Origin: Nipponacmea schrenckii
Taxonomy: Eukaryota > Mollusca > Gastropoda > Lottiidae
Length of the DNA: 64,000 nt
Reading direction: 5' to 3'
NCBI GenBank assembly: GCA_030562195.1
Contig: JAUJPP010000007.1
Location: 27,773,769-27,837,768 of the forward strand
Shown here: positions 1-30,500 of the stretch, in pieces
How the letters are laid out: each line of letters starts with the position of its first letter
Position numbering within the stretch: the stretch's first letter is position 1
Notes under the pieces: model-generated
Told to the model about the DNA's origin: nothing
The model's input: the letters and a program-made list of their open reading frames with translations, nothing else
Databases searched by the model: none
Program-made: the position numbers and the translations under genes

Positions 1-4
1 ATAC

Positions 5-19254
<19,250 letters not shown>

Positions 19255-19943
19255 GATGGCCAATTAAAAATATTAAAATGTATACACCTATACTTCCTTA
19301 TCGAGTTAACACGTTTTTGTTGTTTCACCGAAGATCCATATCATAATTAATTAACTTTCAGTCGCAAACGCTTCACGAGAAAATTTCATCGCGGCCATTT
19401 TCGAAGTGACTATTTCCGCCCACCTTTCCACTATTAAAGGGAGGCAACTGTCCCGGTGAAAACAAATAAGGGGAAAGTGGGGAAAGTTATAATTTCTTAT
19501 GGACGTCACATAAAACTGTCATTTTTTTTTATACGATTATGTTTGTTGTGTTAAGCTAATTAAAACTAACTATTTAGAATGTGCTAGGCCAATGGAATGG
19601 CCTTGTTAGAGCAGATCGGCATGTTGAATATTATTTACTAGATTTTCCTTGTGACAGCCTAACAACAACTCTAGGCTAGGCTAGGCTTTCTGACATTATT
19701 AAATTTTATCCCTTTCATGAATTGAACAGAATTCTATGCTATGATTTCCCACCAGGAGAAAGTGATTTACAGCTATTTGCTTTTCATATTTTATACACGT
19801 GTGGTCCATCCATAGACATTTGAAATATCTATGAGTCCATAACATACTAAATGTCCATATTTTCCCTACACATAATGTGTCTTGTTAAACGAGACTAACG
19901 CCTCCTAAGGAAAGATAACTTTAATAAATATAAGGAAACGATA
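19255..19943. promoter_or_regulatory. Bidirectional promoter / 5' UTR interval, myosin V and TBC gene
   Basis: 689 bp separate the two divergent start codons. The stretch 19375-19480 is the least AT-rich part of the neighbourhood (CGCGGCCATTTTC, then CCGCCCACC) and is the likely shared core promoter. 19255 to about 19400 should be the myosin 5' UTR, and the sequence before 19944 the TBC 5' UTR. No TATA box is convincing. Transcription starts are inferred. Confidence 0.5.
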
Positions 19944-22900
19944 ATGTCTTCAATGATCATTCAAAGGTAAATTAAGTATTTAAACTTGATATAAAATGGG
20001 CTTTAATATTGGACAAGTGGAAATCCGGTTCCATTTTAAAGCTTGAATATAATTAGTCCATTTTCTGTACACGTTATGGTTTGCAGATTGTGTTTAAACT
20101 CACTAAAGTTTTTACTAATAATAGTCGAATGGTGTATGAGTCAGACCAAAAATAATTTATTTCTTTCATCTACAAAGTATAGCTACTATTTGTTTCCTAG
20201 TTAATGTCATTAAGAGCTATATATCATATTTAGGTTTTGATAAACTCAAACTAAATATTTGTTTAAAAGTAAAAAATGTTAATCGTAATATGATGTTTTT
20301 CTTACAAAGAAATACTAACTTTAAGTAAAAGGTGCTAATAGACATTTATTAGGTCATTGAAATTGGTTCAAGGTAGGCCTAGTGACACTACATTTGAGTA
20401 GTGTAGGCTAACACTCAGCAACTTAAGAGCTTAAGAACTTGAGAAGAAACATTTCAATGTTTAAGTTTTCAAATTTATATATTCATCATTTACATTAGAC
20501 TGTAATTTTTCTTCATTACTACACAACAAAATCTGATATACCTGCAATTGTAGTTATGATCTATAAATGTACAGTAGAACCTGCATTCAGAGACCACTCA
20601 AGGGAATATTCAAAAACGGTCGCTGAGTGAAGGTGGCCTCTTAAGAGAGGAACTGCAAGACCATTTCGTTTTGACATTTTTGAAATCATAGGATTTTACT
20701 TTTACTCATACATGTATAGTTTCTACTGCTTTTGCATGCTATCTCCTATCTACCGACGGGATACTCTATTTTGTCGTATTTTATTTTCTATTAGATACCA
20801 AAGTTCTCACAGTTATTATCGTTTTCAAAGTCAAAATTCTCTACCTTAAATCAATAAGATATCCTTCTTTACTTGCATTTTAATTGCCCAGTTACACGCT
20901 TTATTAAATTTTCACCTGATTAATATGTTTCTATAACAACATCCGGTATACCCTACTTTCGCTTTCTGATCAAATCTACGGTAGTCTAAATTTTACCAAA
21001 AACGAAATATTGAAGCTTTTACAGTACTTTATAATAATTGTCAATACGATGATATCTTTCAATATTAATCAGCAACAAGCTATAAAATTAATCTGTAGAA
21101 GATTATCTAATTACCGATTAGCGATAATCTCATTGAATATCACCGACGCGTGAACTTCATTTTTGTTATGGGAGATAATCAAAAGTGTCATGGTTGCTTA
21201 ATTGAGTTATTTTAATCAATTGGTAGTATAAATACATAGCCGCTGTTTGCGTTATGAAGGTGGCCGCTTATTAGTCGATAATTACATTGAAAACTTGTAG
21301 GGGGGAATTTATTGTGGTCGCTTATTGAAGGTGGGTTCTTAATAAAGGTGGATCGTATGAGCAGGATATACTGTAGTAGCCTAATCATTGAGAAAAAACC
21401 CATAAAGAACATAACCGTAATTACCCTCCTATTTCAGGCCTTGCAGTGAAGATTCATCATATGAAACAATAGATATATTACCTGATGTTCCCTCACCACC
21501 TTCTATCAAGTTAACAGATGATACCCCAGTCAGCAACAGAACAGATCCATTAACTGAAGAACAGTTTCAAAGTTTCTTAGACCAAGATGGTAGATTAGTC
21601 AATGAAATTGGTTTGAGAAAAGCAATATTTTTAGGTACGGTAATGCAAATGAGAAACTTCTAGTTCAAAGGTCCTTCATGTGTACTGAAATGTTAATGTG
21701 TTTCTTTTAGGGATTAGGGTGTGTAAATTGCAGTGCAATATTACGAAAGCACGGGTACAGTTCAAAGAGCAAAATTTCATAAAAAGTGTTAGGCATGAAA
21801 TTAGTAGTTAAGAATTCATGTAGATTTCTTTTTCTTGGTGTTCCTCTTTTTCGAAAATACTTTACAAGAGAATACTTCCACTAATGGATAAATTTGATTA
21901 AATATCAGAATAAAATTGGGCACCTGGAAGATAAAAAAATTTCTTTTAGGGTCAATCATTTTCTCTTTGATACCATTCTGTGATTTTAATTTTCATATGG
22001 TTATCCTTTCGGGATATAAAAGCAAGGTATTACAATGGAAGTTATTTGTTATTCTATTTGAAACCTTGTTAAATTCTAGGTGGTGTTGATTCATGTATAA
22101 GAAAACAAGTATGGCAATTTTTGTTTGGGTTGTATCCTTGCACTTCTACAAAAAGGTATGTACTTGTAAACACTTTGTTGCTCAATATGATCAGTAAAAG
22201 TTAAAAATATTGTTATTTTAATTCTTATTATAGATTTTCTATGTAACTTATGTCTTGATTATCAGACAATTGTGCAGTTTTGAGTAACAATGCATTATAG
22301 GTTTTCTCTATATTAAATACAGTAGTTGATTTTGATATTAATTGTTTCAGAGAAAGAGATGCTTTGTTAATAGATTATATAATAAAATATCATGAATTAA
22401 AGAATAGATGGAAAACAATGTTAGTGATTGATTCTAAACCTGGTGGTAAGTACACTTAATTGTCTGGTTTTACATAATGAACAGACCGTGCACTGCAATT
22501 ATTCAGCTGAATTTGAAATTGGCAATTCTACAAAGGCTAAATTTTATATGACGTCACTAACATAATAGTCTTTTAAGACCTTTGGTCTTGGCTAAAAATG
22601 TAAGTGCAAAACTACAAATGTGTGACTGATAAAAGAAATGGTGCAAATTAATGCTATCAATGTCCCTGATGCACTTCTCAGAAAACCTCTTTAAAATGTC
22701 TTTTAATAATCATTCTTTCAGCTTCCTTAATAGATCAGCTATTAGTAGCTTCTTACCAGTTACATGATAAAGCTCAGCCTGTAAATGGCGACCCGGAGTC
22801 TACTGGAAACTTGTTACCTCTGGATAGGATAGACCCAGAGATTCAAACTAAATATACCCCTAGACCTCTAGATCTTTCATTATTAGACCAAAAGAATATA

Positions 22901-25900
22901 TCAGAACATATAAATACACCTGATATGGAACAGAAAATAGAATTTATGAAAATTCAAGCTCAAGTAAGTACCAAGTATGGTTTATTCAGTCTTCTTCCCT
23001 GTAGAGTTAAGATATCAATTATAGTTTAACCTATTCTCAGTGTATCAATTATACTTTAACTTATTCTCAGTGTATCAATTGTAGTTTAACTTATTCTCAG
23101 TGTATCAATTATAGTTTAACTTATTCTCAATGTATCAATTATACATGTAGTTTAACTTATTCTCGGTGTATCAATTATACTTTAACTTATTAAAATCAGT
23201 GTATCAATTATACTTTAACTTATTCTTGGTGTATCAATTATAATTTAGCATATTCTCGATGATACTAAGAATCTGAAAAGAGAATTACTCTTTAAGCTCT
23301 GAAACTCTCTGATATTTCAAGTCTTAAACTGTTTGGTAAGGTAAGGTATTTTTCATGATTTCTGTGGTTGAAGTAGACTTGTAGGTGTTAAAGCATATTA
23401 TGCTCTGTCATGCTCATTTGATAATAAATGTTCCTATTTATCAGGTGTTTGTTCAAAGACAGAAACTAGATATAGGAGAATTAAAAAATCAGATAAGAGT
23501 TATAGACAAAGATGTCCCTAGAACAGACAGAGATGAAGAATTTTTTAGGTAATATATATTTGTCTTTCGAACTGCATGCCCTGCTTCTCTAGATACACCT
23601 AATGAGTATTATGGAGGGCCCTGATTTTGATGATAATTATTGACTATCCTTACTATGTATATAAATCTTACTTTATTTCAGAGGTACCTGTAATCCCAGA
23701 TTAAGTGAATTAAGAGAAATATTAATAACATTTGCTGGTTTTAATCCTGATTTAGGTTATGCTCAAGGGATGAATGATATTTTAGCTAGATTTTTGTATG
23801 TAATGGGATCAGAGGTAAGGATAATCTTAAAGGGTTTTAGTTGTGAAGTATATATATGTGGATTCTGGTCCCTTCATGATAGGGTATATTATATATCCCA
23901 GTGGTACGAAAGTCCCTTCTTTACCCTAATTGCATTTATAAAAATATGTTGCATAATTAACTCCTTCCTATGTACTGTTGAAATATTTGAATATAATAAA
24001 AGTTGTTTTCTGTAAATATGTTTCTTAATTTAAAGAACATTAAAAGAGTAAGTAAAATACTTAGCCTTTTGTTTTATGATTTTTGTTTACAGGTGGAGAC
24101 TTTCTGGTGTTTTTATCATTATATGGAAAAGATAAAAGCAGATTTTATGGAAGTTGGAATGATAAAAAAAATTGGTCAGTAGATTTGATTTCACTTTTCT
24201 AGACTCATTTATATTGTAAGACTCAGAGACACCCTATTGTTTGTTAAGAGGCATTGTACATGCTACCTAAACTGCTTTCTAAAATATGCCATTTACTTCT
24301 ATGTATACAATTGATCAGACTTAATTTGTTTTAAAAGGGTTAATTAAGGATGGAACATACTAACTGTTGATTAAGCAGTATGGAGGAGACTTATTTCTCT
24401 ACATTTATCATTACTTTCAGAACTAGTGAAAATGTTATTAGGAGAAATTGATAATGCCTTATTACATCACTTTGATTGTCATGACATGGGTAATTTATTT
24501 TTTTGTCACAGGTAAGCAGATTACTATATATTTACTATAACTCTATCAACATAACATTCATCAACATTTTCTCAGCTACACAACAGAAAGCCATATTTTT
24601 ATTGTTAATATTTATTTTTCAGATGGTTATTATTAGGGTTTAAAAGAGAGTTTACATTTCAAGATTCTTTAAAATGTTTTGAGATATTAAGTAGTCAGCA
24701 TTTAGAGCTCTCCTCAATGGAGGCTGAAACAGCTGTCAGGAGAGAAGAAATGAAAGAATTTGCTAATACAGGTGAGTTAATTTAAGTATTGACTATTTGT
24801 TGACTCTTTTGATTGCTTTTTTGACAATATTTGCATAATAAAAGGCAGCATCAGTGGCTTTTCAGATTTTCAGCTTGGTTTCCCCATGTCAGTAATGCAG
24901 AGAGATGGGACTGACTTGGACCAGATGAAACAATAAACAGCTCAGGTTGTGCATGTTAAAGATATCTAGACAATTGGAAATTCATTGAACTCTGCAAGAT
25001 ATTAGATTCTCACAGATAACTTGAACTTATCTAGACTGCATGACAAATGCCAAAAAAGGAGAAGATTGTAGAAAATAAGCCAATTTGGAGCTCCAACCAG
25101 ACATGACTGGCAAATACACAGTACTATTTTCTAGTTGAAACCCTAGTGGTAGGACAATGACAGTTTCTTATAATTCTTCTAGGTGGTGACAGTAGAACTA
25201 TTCCACTAGAACCTAAAGAATATACATTTGAAGTTTTTATGTGTGTGGCCTTATTAATAGAATTGAGAGAAGAATTGTTTAAATGTACTGATATAGGAAT
25301 GGTTTTTACATGTATTAATAAGTGAGTATAATTTCAAGCAGAACTTTCAGTAAAATTGTTCTTTTTAGCAATACAGTGAATTTTATTTTCGATCAAGCAT
25401 CTCATATCAATGCATCTAGTAACAACAGTCCAAGATACTCATATGTGAGATTGTTTTTCGATTCTTTTCAGTGTCTAAAACTCAGCCCTAGAATTGACTT
25501 GTTAAGTTTCTGTAGGTTTATGTGAAACATACGCAAACTTCATTGTGCTTACTAGAAATGTGGGCATATAAAAATTATTTCAATTCTAAACCTATATAGA
25601 GAAATCACCAATCTCCTTTTTCTAAAAGTACTTTCACTCAAAGTGTTTTTACTAGGAATATTTTTATTAGGAATTTCCAGAAATGTCTTTACTAGATATG
25701 TTTTTAGTTTCTATCTATAGTATAATAATTTACCCTTTCTGTTTTCAGCTTAAAGATGGATTTAGAAGTTATTTTAACGATTTCTGAACGTTTATTTTTT
25801 ACCTATTGTAAAAAGACAGTTGAAGATAGTTTTCACATGGTTGACAATTCTCCCAAGCACAACAAAAAGAAAGTGCCTTCCAAATTTTTAGACAGAATAA

Positions 25901-25917
25901 CAGGGTTGAACAGTTGA
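19944..25917 (+). CDS. TBC-domain Rab GTPase-activating protein (TBC1D15/16/17/25-like)
   Basis: Speeds GTP hydrolysis by a Rab protein. Exons: 19944-19966, 21438-21634, 22080-22155, 22351-22445, 22722-22963, 23445-23548, 23682-23814, 24093-24174, 24421-24511, 24623-24771, 25183-25321, 25749-25917, giving 499 codons. The TBC domain spans about residues 74-430. It starts GGVDSCIRKQVWQFLFGLYP, carries the arginine finger in IDKDVPR (Arg237; IxxDxxR intact), the glutamine finger in GYAQGMND (Gln274; YxQ intact), then ETFWCF and LFFCHRWLLLGFKREF. It should therefore be catalytically competent. A ~75-residue polar insert (exon 22722-22963) separates the start of the domain from the arginine finger. 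No N-terminal RUN/DUF3548 or other domain precedes it. The 23-nt first exon (MSSMIIQ plus a split Arg) was chosen because it is the only good ATG-donor pair found in the right phase, and it is the least certain exon. Closest member of the TBC1D15/16/17/25 group is not decided. Confidence 0.88.
20570..21375. mobile_element. pogo/Tigger-like non-autonomous element (~0.8 kb)
   Basis: Left end TACAGTAGAACCTGC and right end GATATACTGTA are imperfect inverted repeats with flanking TA, the target of Tc1/mariner/pogo transposases. Inside both ends run phrases such as AAGGTGGCCGCTTATTA and GTGGTCGCTTATTGAAGG, typical of such elements. No transposase is encoded. It fills much of the first intron of the TBC gene (19967-21437). 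Confidence 0.7.
23012..23260. repeat. 30-bp minisatellite in TBC-gene intron
   Basis: About eight head-to-tail copies of a 30-bp unit around TGTATCAATTATAGTTTAAC followed by TTATTCTCAG. Two copies carry small insertions (near 23140 and 23190). It begins about 50 bp after the donor of exon 22722-22963. Confidence 0.9.
24865..24985 (+). mobile_element. Partial SINE copy in TBC-gene intron
   Basis: The stretch with ATGAAACAATAAACAGCTC and then GGTTGTGCATGTTAAAGAT matches the body of the tRNA-headed SINE at 58041 and the reverse copy near 45880. The tRNA-like head is missing. Boundaries approximate. Confidence 0.5.
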
Positions 25918-26579
25918 TAGTGCTTATTTTAGGAGATTTAGTGCTTAAATTACTCACTTTAACTGGTAAAGTTTAATATTAATGTTGGTTATAATTATTT
26001 ATTGTGTAATTTACTTGTAACAAATTCAGTCTGGTAAAAAAGCCCTATATATCTCTGTAAAGCATTCTATGGAAATCCATTCCAACATTGTCCTATTAAA
26101 GGAATACTACCTCTTAGAATAGACTTAAAAATGGCCGATAGGAAATATATCTATTCATCCTTTACAAGGTGCCATGACTAAACTACAGAATCTCCATATA
26201 AGCTCTTTCAAAATTACTAAGTTTAATTGACATTTACTTAGTTTGATGGACTATTACTTAGTTTAATAAACCATTACTTTGTTTTATGGATTTATTCTGA
26301 TGGACAAAGACTGATTTTGGTCAAGGTTTGAATCAAAATTTGTTGGTCATCCTAAGAGGTGGTATATCTTTAAACTATTACTATTGTTATATGATGTGGA
26401 ATATTTGTTAATATAAAAGCTCAAATTGAGAATATCAGATGGTTTTCTGTCTACATCAATGATTATCAGATGAAATCTAACAGTGTCTAATCAAACTCCG
26501 ACTGTACACATTTTGATATGTTATATTTATGTTGTACTTATTGTGCCAAAACGTGTTACAGTCTAATTTTAAAGTCTAT

Positions 26580-26585
26580 AATAAA
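26580..26585 (+). promoter_or_regulatory. Polyadenylation signal of the TBC gene
   Basis: First clear AATAAA after the TGA at 25915-25917, giving a 3' UTR of about 680 bp. The 3' UTR shows nothing else recognisable. Confidence 0.55.
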
Positions 26586-26657
26586 AGTATTAATAATTCA
26601 ATAATTTGTTTGTTTTTTTTAACCCTACATAATGCTATGACTATGAATTCAACTTTT

Positions 26658-27087
26658 TATATGCCCACATTATAATGATGAGATCTTGGACAAGTTCGAA
26701 TTTGGCGATTTTTCGATGAACGTTTTTTTGAGTTATTGCACTTGACTTAGTCAAAATTGGCTTGTGAACGCAATAGAGACTACAGTTTTTATCAGATTTG
26801 AATGAAAGTTTCTGTGATCATTTATATTGATGAGATCTCGGACAAGTTTGAAATTGGCGATTATTTGACAAACGGTTTTTGAGTTATTGCACTTGACTTA
26901 GTCAATAGTAAATGCTGACATCTATAACTCTCCAAGATCACTAATCTTTGTAGTGCTCAATAATCTAATAGTTATTGCCCTTGACTTAGTCCAAACTCAT
27001 GAAAATTAGCTAGTAAATACAATAGAGACTAGCATCTGATTTGAATCAAATTTAAAACAGAAAATATATTTTAAAGTGGGCATATCT
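26658..27087. mobile_element. TATAYGCCCAC repeat-family member, copy 1
   Basis: Starts TATATGCCCACAT and ends AGTGGGCATATC, an inverted pair. Inside are two to three diverged units containing GTTATTGCACTTGACTTAGT and GAGATCTTGGACAAGTT. Same architecture as the copies at 48079, 53701, 54125 and 63459. It fills most of the gap between the TBC polyadenylation signal and the WDR61 3' end. No coding capacity. Confidence 0.7.
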
Positions 27088-27224
27088 TGCTAGGCAACCG
27101 TTCTTTTATTTGATGGTATGGCCATTTAAACTCTCATAACAGATCAAGCATGAAAAAATGTTCAATGTGCTTTCATTAAAGTTGAAATATATCTAAGATT
27201 TTGTATTTGGGAACCGTGGTGAGT

Positions 27225-27230
27225 TTTATT
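27225..27230 (-). promoter_or_regulatory. Polyadenylation signal of WDR61
   Basis: AATAAA on the minus strand (TTTATT on plus), 274 bp past the WDR61 stop codon. The TBC and WDR61 transcripts would end about 640 bp apart without overlap. Confidence 0.5.
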
Positions 27231-27503
27231 CTTAGAGTTGAAAGGAATATGTATAATAAAAAAGTCACCCGCTAATAATAGGGGCTAATATGAAAAAAGC
27301 ATCTTGGTGTAGATAGGACAATAAACCAAACCCAAAGTGCATATGGCTAGTTCTTGAATTGAAAATGAGAAGACTCTGGAATGGATCTATGAAAAGCACT
27401 CAAATATATGCTATAAGGAAGAATTCAATTTATCGTATAGTAAAACAGACAGTTTTCATGATAAAATGTATATACAAGATGAATGAGATTGTATGAGATA
27501 TTA

Positions 27504-30500
27504 TTAAGTGGCAATAGGACAGTTATATACGTGTAAAGCTCTGTCATCTGATACAGACACGACCCTGGTACCAGATCCATTATACTTCGCACTCCACACC
27601 TGTAAAATAAATAATAATCAAGAATTAGACTGAAAGATCTCAGGTAGGTAGGTACAACATTAACATATCAAGCAAGGGCCTTAATTATATTAAAGAATTA
27701 TATTTTGCCCAAACGAATACATCTTTAAAATGCAATATTTGAAAAATTTTCTATGCCAATAATATTGGTTAATTTTGATATTCAGAGAATGGTGCCAATT
27801 CACTTGATCCAAATGAGTTGTAGCCATAATCCAATTGACATTAATATAACTACCTGATCTGTATGTTCATAAAAGGTATGAACACATTGTCTGGTACCAG
27901 CATTCCATATTTTTACTGTTTTATCTGAGGAACTACAATAAATTGAAATAATGTTAAAATATAATTGTTTGGGTAAAACATTTGTTAAGTTAAGAATACA
28001 CTTTCTTTCATTGGTGTTGTTATTACTATGAACAATGAAAAGAATTTACTTATTCCCTTATGTTGTTGACCAAGGCTCTGAGCTTCAGAATTATCATTTA
28101 AGATTATGTCAACTGTAATTTTCTAAGCTGCAGACAAGAACTAAATATACAGTAAGCACTAACCCTGATATAAAATGTGTATTGTCAGGACTAAAAGCGG
28201 TACTTAAAACCCAGGAACCATGACCTGATACTGTACCAGCTAAATTAGCATGTTCTCTGAAATACAGATTTAGTATCATCTATTAATCATTGTAATATTC
28301 TATGAAATTACAGTACAGCAACTTTATAACTTATCTTCGTCGCCGGCGACGGTCTGCAGTTCGTCGGCAAAATAAGCTCAGACGGTCGCCAGTTCGTCGG
28401 CAGTTCGTCGGCGACGGTAACTGTCATTGACGAGTCGTCCAGTTCGTCGGCGACGGTCTGCAGACAGTCGCCAGTTCGTCGCCGAATATTTGACGACCGT
28501 CGTCAAAATTTCTATGATCTTTGTGTACATCATGACGTCAAGACTTTGCTTGACAACAGACTAGTTTCTAAATATAGCTACATGTATTGTAGGTCTACAA
28601 CGCAACTTTCTTTTTTTTTCTACCAACAATGGTTCAGAAACTTTAAATATTACTTTTCATATTTTTCACAATTGCATTCTAATGATCGGTAACTAGTCTA
28701 CGAAAGACATTTCCCTGGTCAGCCTGATTAACAAGGAACATTGCTTTACCTCACAATGTCATTCAAATCGACCTTAGCATTAATTATTGAGATTGTTTCA
28801 ATTGCGAATTGTTGTTATAGGCTTTACATTTCTACGTTCTTTGGTTGGACACCCCAAGTGCCCCAACACGCATTCCGTGGAGGGTTGAAGTATAGGCTCC
28901 ACCCATTGTTCTCCTCTTGTCACTCTCAGTCTCATAGGCCGGCTATCGTTGTTTAATCTTTTGACGAAAAAAATAGATTGATGAAGCCTTTAATGGGCAC
29001 ATTCTGCATATCAACTCAAAACTAAGGTTTTTTTCCATGCATGTGTACATAATAAAAATTCTGATGACATGTATTTCAAAATAATAGGCTTAGCCTAGTA
29101 GTAGTGGCGCAGGCCTAGCGCATTGTTAATTTCGCTCATGAAAGAATTATGATTCTTGGCGTCAAAAGATGAAGATTTGGATCGTGACGTGATGGTCATT
29201 AAATTATGACATCAGTCATCAGCTCTTCTTGACAACGGAAAGCGATGGATTTTCTTTCTGGAAGTGGCGACGAACTGGCGACCGTCTGCAGACGAACTGG
29301 CGACCGTCGCCAGTTCGTCGCCAGTTCGTCTGCAGACGGTCGCCAGTTCGTCGGCAACAATTTGACGACGGTCGGCAAAATTTTCGACGACCGTCTGCAG
29401 ACGGTCGCCAGTTCGTCGCCAGTTCGTCGTCAAATATTCTGCCGACCATCTGCAGATGATCTGCAGATAAAGATAAGTTATAAAGTTGCTGTACTGTAGG
29501 TGCCAAAAGACATTACCCTATCTTTTCCGACCATGCAGGCACATACCGTCATTGCCATTTTTTTCATGGATGAATCCACAAATTTTATTGAAGATGAAGT
29601 TTCGAATGGTCATGATAAATATAAAGAAGTTGTTGGCGATGAATGATGAACGTACGAAATATACAACTAAACTTACACATCATAAATTTTTATTTGACCG
29701 TCATCAGAACCAGTAACTAATAACTGAGAATCAGGTGAAAAACAGATTGATCTTATTGCCATAGCATGACCTGAAAAATACAGATTAATTTACTTTTAAT
29801 TTCACAAACTATACATAAATCACAACCTTTGCTTTTTGTTGGTATATTGAATATTTCCCAGATTTCCAGAGAAATATATTGGGCTTTTATAGTATTGCAC
29901 TTTATAAAGGAGACAGCATAACTACAAGCACTTTCAAGCAAAGACTACCTAGAAACAATATTAAGTATATTTTCTATTTTCAAAATTGAAGAGTTCCGCC
30001 CTTAACTGAACATAAGTAAAAAGTTGACTATATGTTAATACTACCTTCTAAAGTGTGTATTAATTTTCCTGTAGTCATATCAAATACATTAACAATTCCA
30101 TCTAAGGCACCAGATGCTATATATTTCCCATTTGGACTCTGAAAAATAGGCCATTCGATTCAACATATAATTTTTGCCCTTTTCCAGTTTCTTATTTCAT
30201 ATCTATCAAAATAGTCATTATAGCTAAATCCTCCCAAAGTTGATCGAGCCATTGACACAGAGTGTTAATCATGTTATAGTAGAAACAAAGCATCATTCAG
30301 AAGACTAAAAAATACTTACGTAAGCTATACTCATTGTAAATTTCCCTCTAGTATCCATAGACGTTTCCTTTCTACCAGAATCTACACCAAATAAATTCAC
30401 TTTACCTGTGTGGCTCCCAGAAGCCAAAAACCTGGAGTCAGGGGAAAATGCAACTGTCCAAGCATCAACTGAAATAATTTTTGAAATTTTAACAAAATGT

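Noticed and set aside
19740..19800. ATG with about 19 open codons considered as first exon of the TBC gene
   Set aside because: Its possible donors give phase 0 or 1, whereas the exon at 21438 needs phase 2. The 19944 exon fits.
23012..23260. CRISPR-like array
   Set aside because: Units are contiguous with no unique spacers, in a eukaryotic intron; it is a plain minisatellite.
29212..29506. Overlapping open frames in four frames of both strands rich in Arg, Asp, Ser and Gln
   Set aside because: Produced by the palindromic GC-rich array of the transposon at 28311-29496. No family likeness, and the same words open every frame.
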